Of a DNA stretch of 64,000 nt, positions 22,989-33,907 are shown one piece after another. A program made the position numbers and the translations under genes. Origin of the DNA: Pythium myriotylum (lineage: Eukaryota > Oomycota > Peronosporomycetes > Pythiales > Pythiaceae); assembly GCA_023091665.1 (NCBI GenBank), contig JALJCQ010000001.1, positions 1,488,001 through 1,552,000 on the forward strand, read 5' to 3'. The notes under the pieces are model-generated. The model saw only the letters and a program-made list of their open reading frames with translations, made no database searches and had not been told where the DNA came from. How positions within the stretch are numbered: position 1 is the first letter of the stretch; each line of letters begins with the position of its first letter.

Positions 22989-24327
22989 ATGGAGCCGCAG
23001 CCGCCGCACGACGCCCCTCTCTCGCTCTCGAAGCTGCACCTCCACATCGAAAACGTGCTGCCGAGCGCGTCGCTGCCGTTGTACGAGGCGAAACAGAGCA
23101 CCACCGGGTCACGACGTAGCAGTGTGACCCAGCAGGTCAACCACGAAGACGACTCGGAGTCAGAGCAGCGACATGACCGCGAGTGGATGCACCAGCAACT
23201 CACGGATCGAATGAGCTGGATGACCAGCTTCAAGCCGAACAAAAAGGGCGGGCTCATCTTTCTCGATCAGGAGGCGCTCAAGAAGCAGCAGGGCGTTGTC
23301 AAAGAAGTGATGCGGCAGGTTGGCTCGCAGTTGCTCACAGGCAAACTCGCCTTGCGCATCTCATTGCCGATCCGCATCTTCGAACCGCGCACGCTGCTTG
23401 AGCGCGTGGCCGACGGGTGGAACTACGCCCCGACGCTGCTCAAGAAGGCAGCGCAGGCGACGGACCCTCTTGAACGCCTGAAGTTCGTCATGGCTTTCGT
23501 CGTTGGTGGGATCCACTTTTGCGTTGGCCAGCACAAGCCCTTCAACCCGATCTTGGGTGAGACCTACGAGGCTACATACCCAGATGGCACGCAAATCTTT
23601 ATGGAGCATGTCGCGCACCACCCTGTGCAATCGGCATTCCAAGTGTGTGGTCCCAACGGACTCTACGAACTGAGCGGTGCCTACGAGTTCGAGACAGTCT
23701 CGAGTCGGAACTCCATCTATAACCACCAGATCGGCAAGACGACGATCCGCTTCCACGACAACCACTCGATCACGTACACCCTCCCGCAAATCAAGGTACG
23801 AGCCAGTCTCACTCTGTCCCATGGAACCTCTTAACTAATCGAGTATGTTATATCTGCAGATGACTGGGGTACTCCTAGGCGAGCGCGTCGTGGAGATTGG
23901 AGGCGTCGCCAAGTTCGAGGACCACGCCAACGCACTCACAGGAGAAATCAAATTTGGGGCCAACGGCGGTGGGTTGCTCTTTGGCAAATCTCAAGCCGAT
24001 GACATTAAAGGCCACATCGTCTCGTCGACCAAGAAAGGCCCCAAGGCATCCCACACCATTCAAGTTCAAGGATCATGGCTGACCCACTTACAGGTCGATG
24101 GCAAAGTCTACTGGCAGGTTGACTCCGAACCGGTCTTCCAGCATCAACCAGTTGAGAATCCTCTCCCTTCTGACTGCCGTTTCCGAGAAGATTTGATTGC
24201 CCTTAAGCAAGGTAACTTGGCGCTAGCCCAGTTCGAGAAAGTAAGGCTCGAAGAGGTCCAGAGAATCGATGATAAGCTGCGTGATCGACCTCACAAGACC
24301 CCTAAGCGGCGAGCAACCAAGTGGTGA
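22989..24327 (+). CDS. Short oxysterol-binding-protein-related protein (ORP)
   Basis: Predicted 424-aa cytosolic lipid-transfer protein, two exons (22989-23795, 23860-24327) with a 64-nt intron holding a CTAAT branch site. It consists almost only of the OSBP-related ligand-binding domain: lid and core (LTGKLALRISLPIRIFEPRT), NYAPTLLKKAA, KPFNPILGETYEA, and the fingerprint at residues 206-213 reading EHVAHHPV instead of the usual EQVSHHPP. The two histidines that contact PI4P are kept. No PH domain or FFAT-type motif is visible, as in short yeast Osh4-like proteins. It is expected to exchange sterol or another lipid for PI4P between membranes. The C-terminal block RFREDLIALKQGNLALAQFEK is also typical. 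Function and fold are secure; the ligand is not. Confidence 0.92.
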
Positions 24328-24398
24328 GGCTCCCGCTGAGGAACACATCTTTGTTGTACGAACCACAGTAAAAACGCATACCATTTTGAAAAGAAAAC

Positions 24399-27300
24399 CT
24401 AATGCACTATTTCGGCCTTGATCCTTGGCCGCTTTTTGTTTCCGTTCGATGTTGAGTCTCCATTCTCGAGCGGCCGCTTCGCGACTCCATGGTTGGAGTT
24501 CAGGAAGCGCTTGATATCCCATTCCTCTTGACGAATCTTGTTCCAAGGTCCGTTGAGGATGATCATTACCTTCGTGTCACGGTGGTACTGAAGGCCGGTG
24601 ATAAGCTTTGGCGTAATGAGGAAATACTGGGGCAGCTTACTGCCGCAAGATGACTTCGTAATTCGGTGGAAGACCTTGCGTTCATTGTATACATCCATGC
24701 CTTGGTTGATTTCGTCGACGACACGGAATGGGCATTTTGTCAAGCTCTGCAGGGCCATTAAGTACATGATAGTGCCGACAGATTTTTCCTTTCAAAAACA
24801 TGAGCATTAGTGACGAGCAGAAAGTGTTCTGTTTGGGACAACCCGTAGCGTACCCCTCCCGATTGTTCCTCAGCCGTCATGGTAGTTAGTTTCGTATTTT
24901 TCCGGAACTGTGCGCGGCGTTCAATGCCCCACTTGGAAATATCCTGACCAAAAACACGCATCAGCATGATTGCTAGAGAGCCAACCTTAAATGATAACTT
25001 ACCGCTTCTTGGTCATCAAGTACTATCTCACCAACGCATCCGATATCTCGGAAGAACTCCTTGAACGACGCATCAATCTGACCCACAACTTCTCGCAATC
25101 TTGAATGCCACGCATCTTTGATGGCATTGACCTTGTCTTCGCCGTTTTGCACAAAACCCTCCAGCTCTTGGAGATCAGCCTCTTCCTGCTCGATTTCAAG
25201 ACATACGCGCTGGTAAATGGCCCGTACACTCCGATCGCCGCGGAAACAATCGAGAGATGCTTTGTTGTTCTCAATACGCCCACGCAGTTCTTCGAGGTCG
25301 TCGGAAAACTTTGCGAAGGCATCCTGATACTCATCCCACGGCGCTTCCTCTTCAGCTTTCTTCTTTACTTTCATGGCTTTTTTCGCCAGATCCATAAGAT
25401 TCTCCTTAGCACGTTTGAAGGCGACCTGGAGATCTCTGATTGACGCTTCAGCACGACGCAAATGCTTGCCAATAAACTCAACTCGAACTTGTTGTACCCC
25501 GACGTTGAGGGCCAACGTTGCATCTTGAGCCGTCGTAACTAGAAGCTCTCTCGTTAGTTTGAGACATTCTTGGAGATGCTTCGCCTGCTTCGAGGCTTGA
25601 CCTTTCAACTTGCGAATCATGGCGTTCTCCTTGTCCGATAGATCCTTCGCAAGTTCACTGCGTAGGCTGTACGCCTTGTTCTCACCCTCGGCAATCTTTT
25701 CATCAAGACGAACCATCAACTTCAGCTGCGATCGAATTTCCTGGATTCGTTGTGAAGACTGAGTACGAGTCTCGGAAAACTGGCGCTCCTCAGCCTTGAG
25801 AGTATTTATCTCTTGTTGAATGTTTTTCACTTCGGTTGACAAATCATCCAATGTTTTCTTGAGTTGGTTTTTCTCTTCGTCGTTCGAGGAAGATGCGGCG
25901 AGCAGAGTTGCATTCTTTAAGTCGTTCGTCCGTGTGGTGACATTGTGATCCCCATACTTCGACACCATACACACATACTTCTTGTACGGGGTCACGAATG
26001 CGGCTCTGCGATCAGTGCCAACCAAGGTTTGAAAGATGTCTGATCCGCGATTTACCATCTCCTCTGTACGATTGGTACCGACAAGTACAGAATGGGTGCC
26101 ACCGTTGGCTCGAAGAACTTCGTGAATTACGTCTGGAGCAGTGATAAGCTAATGGCTCCCTCGGTTAAGACCCATTGAACGAACTAAACGGATAGCAACG
26201 CTTACCTCGTCCAAATAGCAGCTGATACCGAATTGACGGTTAAGTTCGTGCATTTGCTCAGGATTAAATGGTCGATTGACTGGGCTTGTCTTCCCACCTT
26301 CTACAATCACGACTGAAACTTTGGTTCGCTGACCACTTGAACTGTTGTTGAGTTCCGCAATCAGGGTGTCATAGTCCTCTTTGCATTCAGCCACCAGAGC
26401 CCCCATCACCCACTTCGGGAGTGTGTCTTCCACATACTTTGCATGAAGAGTCTCATTGACTTTTAACTCAAGAGCAACAGGTCCCCAGACCTTGCGTTTG
26501 AGTTTGTGGCGGTTCTTTTGAACCCAATCGGCGGCACGAACGGCGTCCGGATCAGATCGATAAAGAGCTGTGCGCCGCTGTTCATCTTCATCGTCGAGGC
26601 GGCTCAGCTTCTGTTCGACTTTGCGGATATCTTGTTCAAGACCAAGAAGCTGTTTAAACATTACACCGGTTATGGAGGCAGAAGACAACACGAGAAATGA
26701 GAAATGTTTTGTGGTACCTGACGGCTGGAAGCTTCACGTTTGCTCGCGATCTCAGCATGCTATTCGCGGCAAATCCGAGTAAGCGGATGCGATTCACCTG
26801 GTTTCGGTATGGAAAATCAACCCTACCTCGAGTTCTTTATCTCTTTGCTCCCTCTCCAAATCGACCTTCATGCGCTTCAGTTCTGCCTCATCGGGCATTG
26901 CTTCGCGTTCATCTTTCCACTAAACAAGCGGAATATAATCAAGTCACAACGAGCACACCGTGACCGTGGCTGCGGGATCTCGAAGTCATACCTTCTTGAG
27001 TTCGTCCTCAAGTCGCTCGAGCTTTCTTCGCGACTGGTTGTGTTGGTTTCTTAGTTCGGTCACATCAGAAACTGTCTTGCTTTGTGCCTCCTCTAAAGTG
27101 TCAACCTTGTCGCAAACCGAAGTCAGTCAGTGAAGATGGAATGATAAACATAATCAAACTAACGTGTTGCTTCTCCCGCTTGAGCTTCTCCTCAATAGCT
27201 CGCTTGTTACGTTCGGACTCGACTTTCCTGTTCGTTGACAATCAGGACTCGGCATTTCATAACAGGAGTGGGTTGACGTACTCGGCTTTTGCTTTCTCCA

Positions 27301-28471
27301 GTTTCAGCTCCTCTTTTTCGAGCAGTTCCTGAAGAGGAGCGACTTGTTCTTCTTCAGCTTGCTATCATTCCAGCAGGTGATTGCGATGTCAACAGTAGTG
27401 AGCTTCAATGACATCAGGAGCAGGTACCTACCTCCATGGCTTCTTTGCAGCGCTTTTTCTCTGCTTTGAGCTCCTCAACCTCACGCTTGATTTCCTCGAA
27501 CTCAAGCCAGAGACATTTCTTCTCCATCAACTCGGTCTACTTGAAGACCGCTCCTCAGTAAACCGCCTACTCCACTCTAAGTTCCAAAGTCCGAACCTCT
27601 TCGATACGTGACTCATGCTCCATGATTCGTTCCACTTCTTTCTCACGCTGACGGTTCTCGTTCTTCTTGAGCTCGAGCGAAGCTCGCGCCGACTCCAATT
27701 GCTACAAAATCAGGTGTTTCGGCTCAGCCAATGTATGGACCAAAGTACATGCCGCATTCGTACGTGTTCCTTGTCGTGCATGTCTCGTTGCAACTCGACA
27801 ATGCGGTCGTGCGTCATGGCCAGCTCCCCATCCAGCACCGCAGTCTCTGTTGCGCGCAGCAGCTGCACTGGATTCATTCGCGAGAACTCACCGACCTTGT
27901 CCTGAGGTAAGAACTGACACAAGTTGTCGATCTGGATCTTGGCCGACTCCATGAGGCCTGTGACGTGTTTGAGCGAAGCCTCGCGGCCGTCCAAGAACCA
28001 AATGCTTTTGTTGTCGCGGAAGATCTGACGGCGGATCACGCGGTTGCCACGCGCGAAAAAGAGCTCGATCTGCAGCCAGAGTCAGTCTCGGCCTCTCTTG
28101 CTCAACTGAGGGGATGCCGTCGTACCTCCGTGTATCCGTTCTCCTTCTCGTGGCGAACGAACTGACCGACTTTGTCTGCTCGACCAAGCAGCTACAAGTG
28201 CAGAGCCGGTATCGTCATTGGATTTGTACGACTTTACTTGTCGTTGGGCAGGTAGCCGCCGTACCTTGGTGCTGCCCGCGAGGCCGACGCAGAGCGCGCA
28301 GACGATGGACGACTTGCCCGTTCCGTTGGGGCCGAGGATCAGATTCAGCCGCGGCCCCGGGAAGAACTCGGCGTCCGTGTAGGTGAGGAAATTGTGCAGC
28401 TTGACGCGGAAGATGGAGCCGTCCACATACTCGTCACAGGACGCGGCGTCCGGGTCCACGTCGCCCACCAT
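24399..28471 (-). CDS. SMC5: SMC5, structural maintenance of chromosomes protein 5
   Basis: ATPase subunit of the SMC5/6 complex for DNA repair and replication-fork maintenance. My model has 14 exons: 28471-28265, 28191-28126, 28069-27764, 27701-27597, 27536-27432, 27361-27282, 27227-27164, 27105-26992, 26919-26827, 26750-26718 (33 nt), 26649-26206, 26148-25003, 24943-24854 and 24788-24399. These sum to 1080 aa, normal for SMC5. The Walker A is GPNGTGKSS (residues 47-55) after YTDAEFFPGPRLN. The signature motif is EQSGGEKSV, split by an intron between the two glycines and the glutamate. The Walker B region is PFRVVDEINQGMD, which is SMC5-specific. Two coiled-coil arms surround a hinge near EDTLPKWVMGALVAE. 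It is divergent from tRNase Z, 142 bp between start codons. Exon density is far above its neighbours. Confidence 0.93.
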
Positions 28472-28613
28472 CTCGCGCGTTCTCGGTTTCCCGCGAAAAA
28501 CTTGGCCTGGACACTCAAACCTCGGCTAATGTGGTACACATACTCTTACGTTTGATGTGGGACACGCTATTTAGGTAAAGTCTATCGAGTTGGCGTCACT
28601 GCGGTGGAAGCGA

Positions 28614-30132
28614 ATGGCAGGAATCGCCGCCGCGCCGCGGCCGGCAGCACTGCGGCGGCGCTGCGCGCGGCTCGCCCACAGCAGCGCCGCCGTGACCGCC
28701 ACGCAGACGGAGTCGCCGGATGCCGCGACGCGAAAGTGGCAGACGTGGCGCTGCATCGACGCCACGCCGCCTGGATCGGCGATGAAGCGCGTCATCTCCG
28801 ACCGCCAGTACTGGCTCGGCAGCGTGCCTGTGCGGTCGTGCAACACGCTGAACCTGCGGCGCCAAGAAGCCAACAGCGGAAAGGAGCTACCGTTCACGGG
28901 CTTCGAACTGCTCTTTCTAGGGACAAGCGCCGGCTCGCCTTCCGTGCGCCGGAATCCAACAGCGGTGTGTCTGAGAACCGACAAGAGCAACTGGATGTTC
29001 GATTGCGCTGAGGCATCTTTACGTCAGCTCATGAAGTCGACCGTCCGCGTACCGACGACCGATAAATTCTTTGTCACTCATTTGCACGGGGATCATGTGT
29101 ACGGTTTGCCAGGTATGCTGTGTACTCTCGACAACCACAACGACAAATACACAGACCCGCGTACACGGAAAAGCGTGCCACGCCCTATCTCCGTCTACGG
29201 GCCACTCGGGCTCTTCTCGTACCTCAATACGGCGTTTATGACCAGCACCACGCGCTTAGTGAATCTAGTGGTGACGGTGCACGAACTCGTGTCTCCAGAC
29301 ATCGTTGATAAGGCGTCCGCGTTCGAAAAGTACGCCAGCAAAGCACCGATGCATCCCGTACGTAGCGATGAGGTCAGTTCATGTGTCTCATGAGTTTCAC
29401 TGGAGCTCCTTTTTTGCAGTCTTTGCGTCGAGAACTGATTTATGCTGGATCGGACGGCAATGGGCTTGTGTGGAAAGTGTTTGAGGACGAGCATCACAAG
29501 GTCGTAGCCTCAGCATTGAAGCATACAGTCATGAGCTTCGGGTGAGTGGTTTTCGATTCCTGGGAGTTGTTAAAAATCGACCAACTTACTTCCGTCGATG
29601 CAGTTATGTTGTGGAAGAGCACGAGCAGCCCGGAAAGCTACGGCCGGAGCTACTCATTGCTCGAGGGCTGCGTCCCGGGCCAGATTACCGCCAGCTCAAA
29701 CAGGGGAAATCGCTCACTTTGGCCAACGGAAACGTTATCCATCCAGATGAAGTTACTGGACCGCCGACTAGAGGTCGGAAGGTGGTAATTCTAGGCGACA
29801 CAGCGGATTCATCTCGTTTGTTCGACATTGGACGTAACTGTGACGTTCTCGTTCATGAAGCGACTCTGTCCCATGAAATGGTTCGGCAAGCGGTTCAGCG
29901 CGGGCATTCGACCGCTCGAATGGCAGGATACACCGCAAAACGAATGAATGCAACCCTACTGGCGTTGACTCATTTCAGCCACCGATTTCGCCATTGGGCA
30001 CCAAGTGAAGAGCTGCTCGCAACGACACAGCATCTTGCAATGGAGGCACAAGTCACATTTGGTCGGAGAGCGGTGATCCCAGCGTCGGACTTTCTGCGTA
30101 TACCAATTCCACGGCAATTTGTTGATCAATAG
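28614..30132 (+). CDS. tRNase Z (RNase Z, ELAC family), probably organellar
   Basis: Endonuclease that removes 3' trailers from tRNA precursors. Predicted 469 aa in three exons (28614-29372, 29420-29541, 29604-30132). Metallo-beta-lactamase core: LLFLGTSAGSPS, the metal-binding HLHGDH at residues 156-161, LGDTADS, VHEATLS, then GHSTARMAGYTAKRM and LTHFSHRF, all the standard ELAC blocks. It is closer to short-form enzymes in having one core domain but carries about 90 extra N-terminal residues. The first 25 are rich in Ala and Arg without acidic residues (AALRRRCARLAHSS), a likely mitochondrial targeting sequence. The first intron is 47 nt, the shortest well-supported one in this gene. It is divergently paired with SMC5. 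Confidence 0.93.
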
Positions 30133-30200
30133 TACAGGAAGAAGCTCACCAGGTTGAGTATTCAAAGGCTGCTCATAAGTGCAATATCAAACGAGCTTGT

Positions 30201-31592
30201 CTAGAACGCCAACATGTTGGCTTTTGCAGCGGCGATGACTAGAAGGGACGAGCGAATGTACCTTTCGAACAAGTGCCTGCGCGATGCAGCCACGGTTTTC
30301 TCCAGCTGCAGCTGCAATTCGCGCTCGGAGTCTTCGCAAGAACGGAGGAAAGCTTGTTTCATGATTTCACGCTCATCTTGTGTCCACTCATAGATATCTT
30401 CGTGAGAAACCGAGGCTGAGCGTCGCAGAGCTTTGGCCAGGCTGTCCTTTGTCAAAATCAAAGTCTGAAGCACTCTCAACGATGCGTGCGATACTAGCGA
30501 GCCATCGGCACTCACTTGAATATTGACAGCACCGTCCACCAGATTCACGTAAGGATCTCGCTGAGCTTCCTTCTGAAGAATCATTTGCCTAATCTTCATC
30601 AACGGATCATTGGAAGAGTCGATCTTGAACTTGATGATTACTCGATCATAGGGGTTCGAGTCAACAACAAAGCCGGAGTAGAGAAGGAGATCCTGATTCG
30701 AACGAGGCCCGTAAAACATCTTCACTTCTTCGTTTGCCTGGAATTCCCTCTTTGCGTGGCACGACACAACACGCTTGATTGGATCAGAAAATGTTGTTAT
30801 GCGGTCTCCATCCTCGTGGTTGCACATATCCCATCCTGGGATCAGCGCCATCACCGAGCGTCCACTCTCAGAGGTTACGACCTCGTTCTGTCTAGTGAGG
30901 ACGACACCGAGCGCCCAGAAGTAGTTCGACAATGTGAACTTCTCCAAAGGAATCGAGGATTTCGTCCATATCTGATCTCGCAGTCGGCGCAGATAGAAGA
31001 ACTGCTTGATTGAGTTGTAGAAAAGCTTCACTGCCGGGTCAAACAGGGACGTTCCGTCAACTGCATCCCAGTCCGATTCGTCGTAAAAGAGCGGAATGTC
31101 AAACGTTCTCGGAAGCATTGCAAGATACGGTCCGTAAAACGAAGAGTTCTTCCCTTTGTTCTTCTGGCACGCCTCGCTTAGCACGCGAAGAGCAAGTCGA
31201 CAGCTTGGAAAGCGAGTCAACAGAGGATCTTGGGCAACCTGGCTCCACTGACTCTCATTCGTGGATGACCCAAGGGATGCATCCGCGCTCAGTATGGTGC
31301 TATAAGGAATGCTCACGAATGAATCACCTTCATGGAGTGGCTGTAGAGCCACGAGTCCATTGCCGTGCTCCCCGACGTCTCGCACCTCCACCCTGTTGAG
31401 GGTTGCATGGGCCGCCAGCCATTGTTGAAATTCAGACGCCTCTGCGGCAGACGGGGTACCGCGACACACGAGATGCGCAGCATCGCGGTGACCCAGGCTT
31501 GCGATCTCCCTCGTTGCTTGTTTTGCGTACTTGGCTGCGTCTGTGGCCCAGCACGACGGGCCTGCCGTGAGCTGTTCGAGCGCTTGCGTCAT
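30201..31592 (-). CDS. SET-domain methyltransferase of the SETD3/Rubisco-LSMT class
   Basis: Single-exon 463-aa protein with a split SET domain and a helical substrate-binding C-terminal domain. The SET core starts at VRDVGEHGNGLVALQPLHEG. The i-SET insert includes FYGPYLAMLPRTFDIPLFY, and the catalytic part reads YFWALGVVLTRQNEV, then ALIPGWDMCNHEDGDRITT, EVKMFYGPRSNQDLLLYSGFV. TRQN together with ALIPxWDMCNH is the pattern I associate with SETD3, the actin histidine N-methyltransferase, rather than plant lysine-directed LSMTs. The target (actin His, or a Lys in another protein) cannot be decided here. The tail has the Rubis-subs-bind helices (DSLAKALRRSASVSH). It lies tail-to-tail with tRNase Z, 68 bp between stops. 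Confidence 0.88.
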   Translation of the reverse strand: MTQALEQLTAGPSCWATDAAKYAKQATREIASLGHRDAAHLVCRGTPSAAEASEFQQWLAAHATLNRVEVRDVGEHGNGLVALQPLHEGDSFVSIPYSTILSADASLGSSTNESQWSQVAQDPLLTRFPSCRLALRVLSEACQKNKGKNSSFYGPYLAMLPRTFDIPLFYDESDWDAVDGTSLFDPAVKLFYNSIKQFFYLRRLRDQIWTKSSIPLEKFTLSNYFWALGVVLTRQNEVVTSESGRSVMALIPGWDMCNHEDGDRITTFSDPIKRVVSCHAKREFQANEEVKMFYGPRSNQDLLLYSGFVVDSNPYDRVIIKFKIDSSNDPLMKIRQMILQKEAQRDPYVNLVDGAVNIQVSADGSLVSHASLRVLQTLILTKDSLAKALRRSASVSHEDIYEWTQDEREIMKQAFLRSCEDSERELQLQLEKTVAASRRHLFERYIRSSLLVIAAAKANMLAF

Positions 31593-31795
31593 TTTCGATT
31601 AGCGCCAGTGCGGTTCGCGCAGGTCGTCAAAGCTCACTTGCACGGAAACATGATAACTCCATAAAATAATTTTATGAAAAATGGGAATATGACGTGCTAG
31701 AATCTTGGGAGAAGCAACGTAAAATTATATCGAACCAACACATGCATGCTGATAAACATTCACAAGTCGACCTTCACATGAGATCGTAACCGAAA

Positions 31796-33388
31796 CTACA
31801 GCTCACCCAACAATGCGGTGACATCCTCAACAGTCAACTCACGATCTGGCTTTCGAAGAATGTTTTGGACGGTCTCGGAGGCCCCGCTATGCGACAGCGA
31901 GATGCTCTTGTCCACGTAGCCAGGTAGGCGATCTTGATTCATATCGACCCACCGTAAGTAGTTGAGCGATTGTTCCGGAGTCAAAATCGAGTGGATCACG
32001 TCAGTTTGCTGCTGAACTTCTTTCGCTCGAGCTTCAAGGCTGTCCTTCAGCTTGCTCAGGTAAGTCTGGTGCAAACGAGACGTTAGGAACTCCAGCCTAG
32101 AGATCGAAGTCGCCTTCGAACCACACGCACCACTGCTAGCGCCACCCGACGACGCTCAGACTTGCTGGACTTGCTGTCACCAGACCTAGAGTGTTCATGG
32201 GGGCGACGTTAATATCAAGACAAGCTCATTCTGCAGCTGCCAACACCAATACGTACTTGTACAATGACTTGAGTTTTTCGTCCTGTTCATAAGTAAGGGC
32301 CAAATCGGCAATGAGAGTTTGCCACAATGTGTCTTTCTTCACGATCGATGGCAACTTTTTCTTCTCGCCATTATCCACTCCAGTCTTGGCGCTGAGACCG
32401 TTAGCCTCATCGTAGAAAACGTCGTCCTGGATGCTCAGCCACAAAAGAAACCGGCAATATGGCGGCAGTAGCAGATTATCGAGCTGACGGAAGTTGTAAT
32501 CCTTGACCGCGTTCCGTTCCTGCAGAAGTGTGTCCAGTTAGTCAGACTTTCTCCTGCACTACGTTCAAGAATGCACCTACCACACTGTTCGGGCCAAAGC
32601 GCTCTTGGATCAGTTGCACGCCTTGGCGGATCTTCTCCGACACCTCAGCCTTCACGTATCGTCAATCAGGAAGGTGATCATTCGATATGAATATATGGAA
32701 AGGAATATACCTCCGAGGTGCTGGACTTGAGATCCTCGGCAAGCGTCGCCAGAATCTCGGTGCGAACAGCATTGAGCGCTTCATCTGCTCGCTCTAGGTG
32801 GCTCGCTCGCGTAGCATCAATGCTTTCTGTGAGCTGTGAGACCTGAGGTCCGAGACCATCGTCAATAATGCTAAGTTGTTGGACTGTTGGGGACAAGACA
32901 CATACCTTCTCTTCGAGCAGCTCCAAATACTGCTTCTTTCGGCGACGGCTCTGGCGGGCTGATTCCCGGTTTCTCGCAAGTCTAGCGATCGAGAACCACG
33001 TGAGCCACAAGGTTCGGACCCACCGGGACAAGCTTGCTCACCGGCGTTGACGCTTCTCGTCCGAGTCGAGACCGGACATTGACGCCGTCATGCTTGCTGT
33101 GTCGTCGTCCTGAGGCGGCCGCATCATCGACATGTCGGACGGATGAAAAGAGTTGCCCATTGAGCTCATGTTGGCTTGGGCGCTGTGCACTGACGGCGCC
33201 GTCCCGAAGGACCGGTTGTCCTGCCCCATGCTCATGGTCTGAGCGAACGCGAACTCGTTGGCGCCGGCGCCGTTGTACACGGGCTCGACCTTGGGCTGCG
33301 TGAGCTGGTCGGCAGCCACATCCGCCGACAGGAAGTAGCTGAGTAGGTCATCGTCCTCGGGCGTGAGCTCCATCGTGTGTCGATCCAT
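31796..33388 (-). CDS. bZIP transcription factor
   Basis: Predicted 403-aa nuclear protein in seven exons: 33388-33042, 32981-32906, 32842-32711, 32649-32581, 32519-32257, 32185-32131, 32065-31796. The N-terminal 110 residues are acidic and Ser/Met-rich with an activation-like DDDLLSYFLSADV. The basic region is RQRRLARNRESARQSRRRKKQ followed by a leucine zipper starting YLELLEEKVSQL. The intron between exons 1 and 2 falls inside the basic region and that after exon 2 falls in the zipper. The remaining 250 residues form a helical domain with PPYCRFLLWLSIQDDVFYD and ILTPEQSLNYLRWVD, a layout also seen in oomycete and plant bZIPs with C-terminal regulatory domains. The last two introns were chosen for a GTACGT donor and a CTAAC branch site. 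Divergent from the R3H gene. Confidence 0.85.
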
Positions 33389-33907
33389 GGTCGCTCGGTC
33401 TGGTGCTGCTTGTTGGGAGGAACCGCCAGGGTCAACTGCTTCCCGAGTTATCAGTACTGTGAATAGATTTGTCATAGGACTCCGCAGACTGCTGACGCTG
33501 CCGTTTGGTTTGACGCGAGAGGGACCGACACACGACAAGGGGGAAGGGGAAACATCCAACAAGAGTGACGACGCGGGCTCGGTCATCAGCTACTAAGTTC
33601 GCAACAAGAACCGAACCTAAAAGAGAGATCCGCACAGAACTTTCTCAAAGGCGACCTCCAGTTTCTGCTTTCTTAGCTCATTCTTTTAAAGAATATATAT
33701 CTTATGAAAGGTGTTTTTGTTCATATTCAGTCACTCTCCCTTGAACGATATAAGCAAGTATTTATTTTGCTGCGGGAACGGACGACGATGTGAGTGTTGG
33801 TCTTGTTGTTGGTGTTGGAGTTCTTTCCTTCCTGGGAGTGTGAGGGGACAACCAGATTCAAACGCTCGCATCGACATCGCCACCGTCTCCCCGTCCAGGC
33901 TACACCC
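33389..33907. promoter_or_regulatory. Shared upstream region of the bZIP and R3H genes
   Basis: 519 bp between divergent starts. It includes an AT-rich patch near 33685-33720 and the Inr-like element at 33676. An upstream intron in the bZIP leader is possible; I see no extra gene. Confidence 0.5.
33676..33688 (+). promoter_or_regulatory. Possible oomycete initiator (Inr-like) element
   Basis: The bases GCTCATTCTTTTA match the GCTCATTYY core of the initiator reported for oomycete promoters. They lie 220 bp upstream of the R3H gene start. Match by eye only; the flanking FPR-type part is not clear. Confidence 0.3.
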
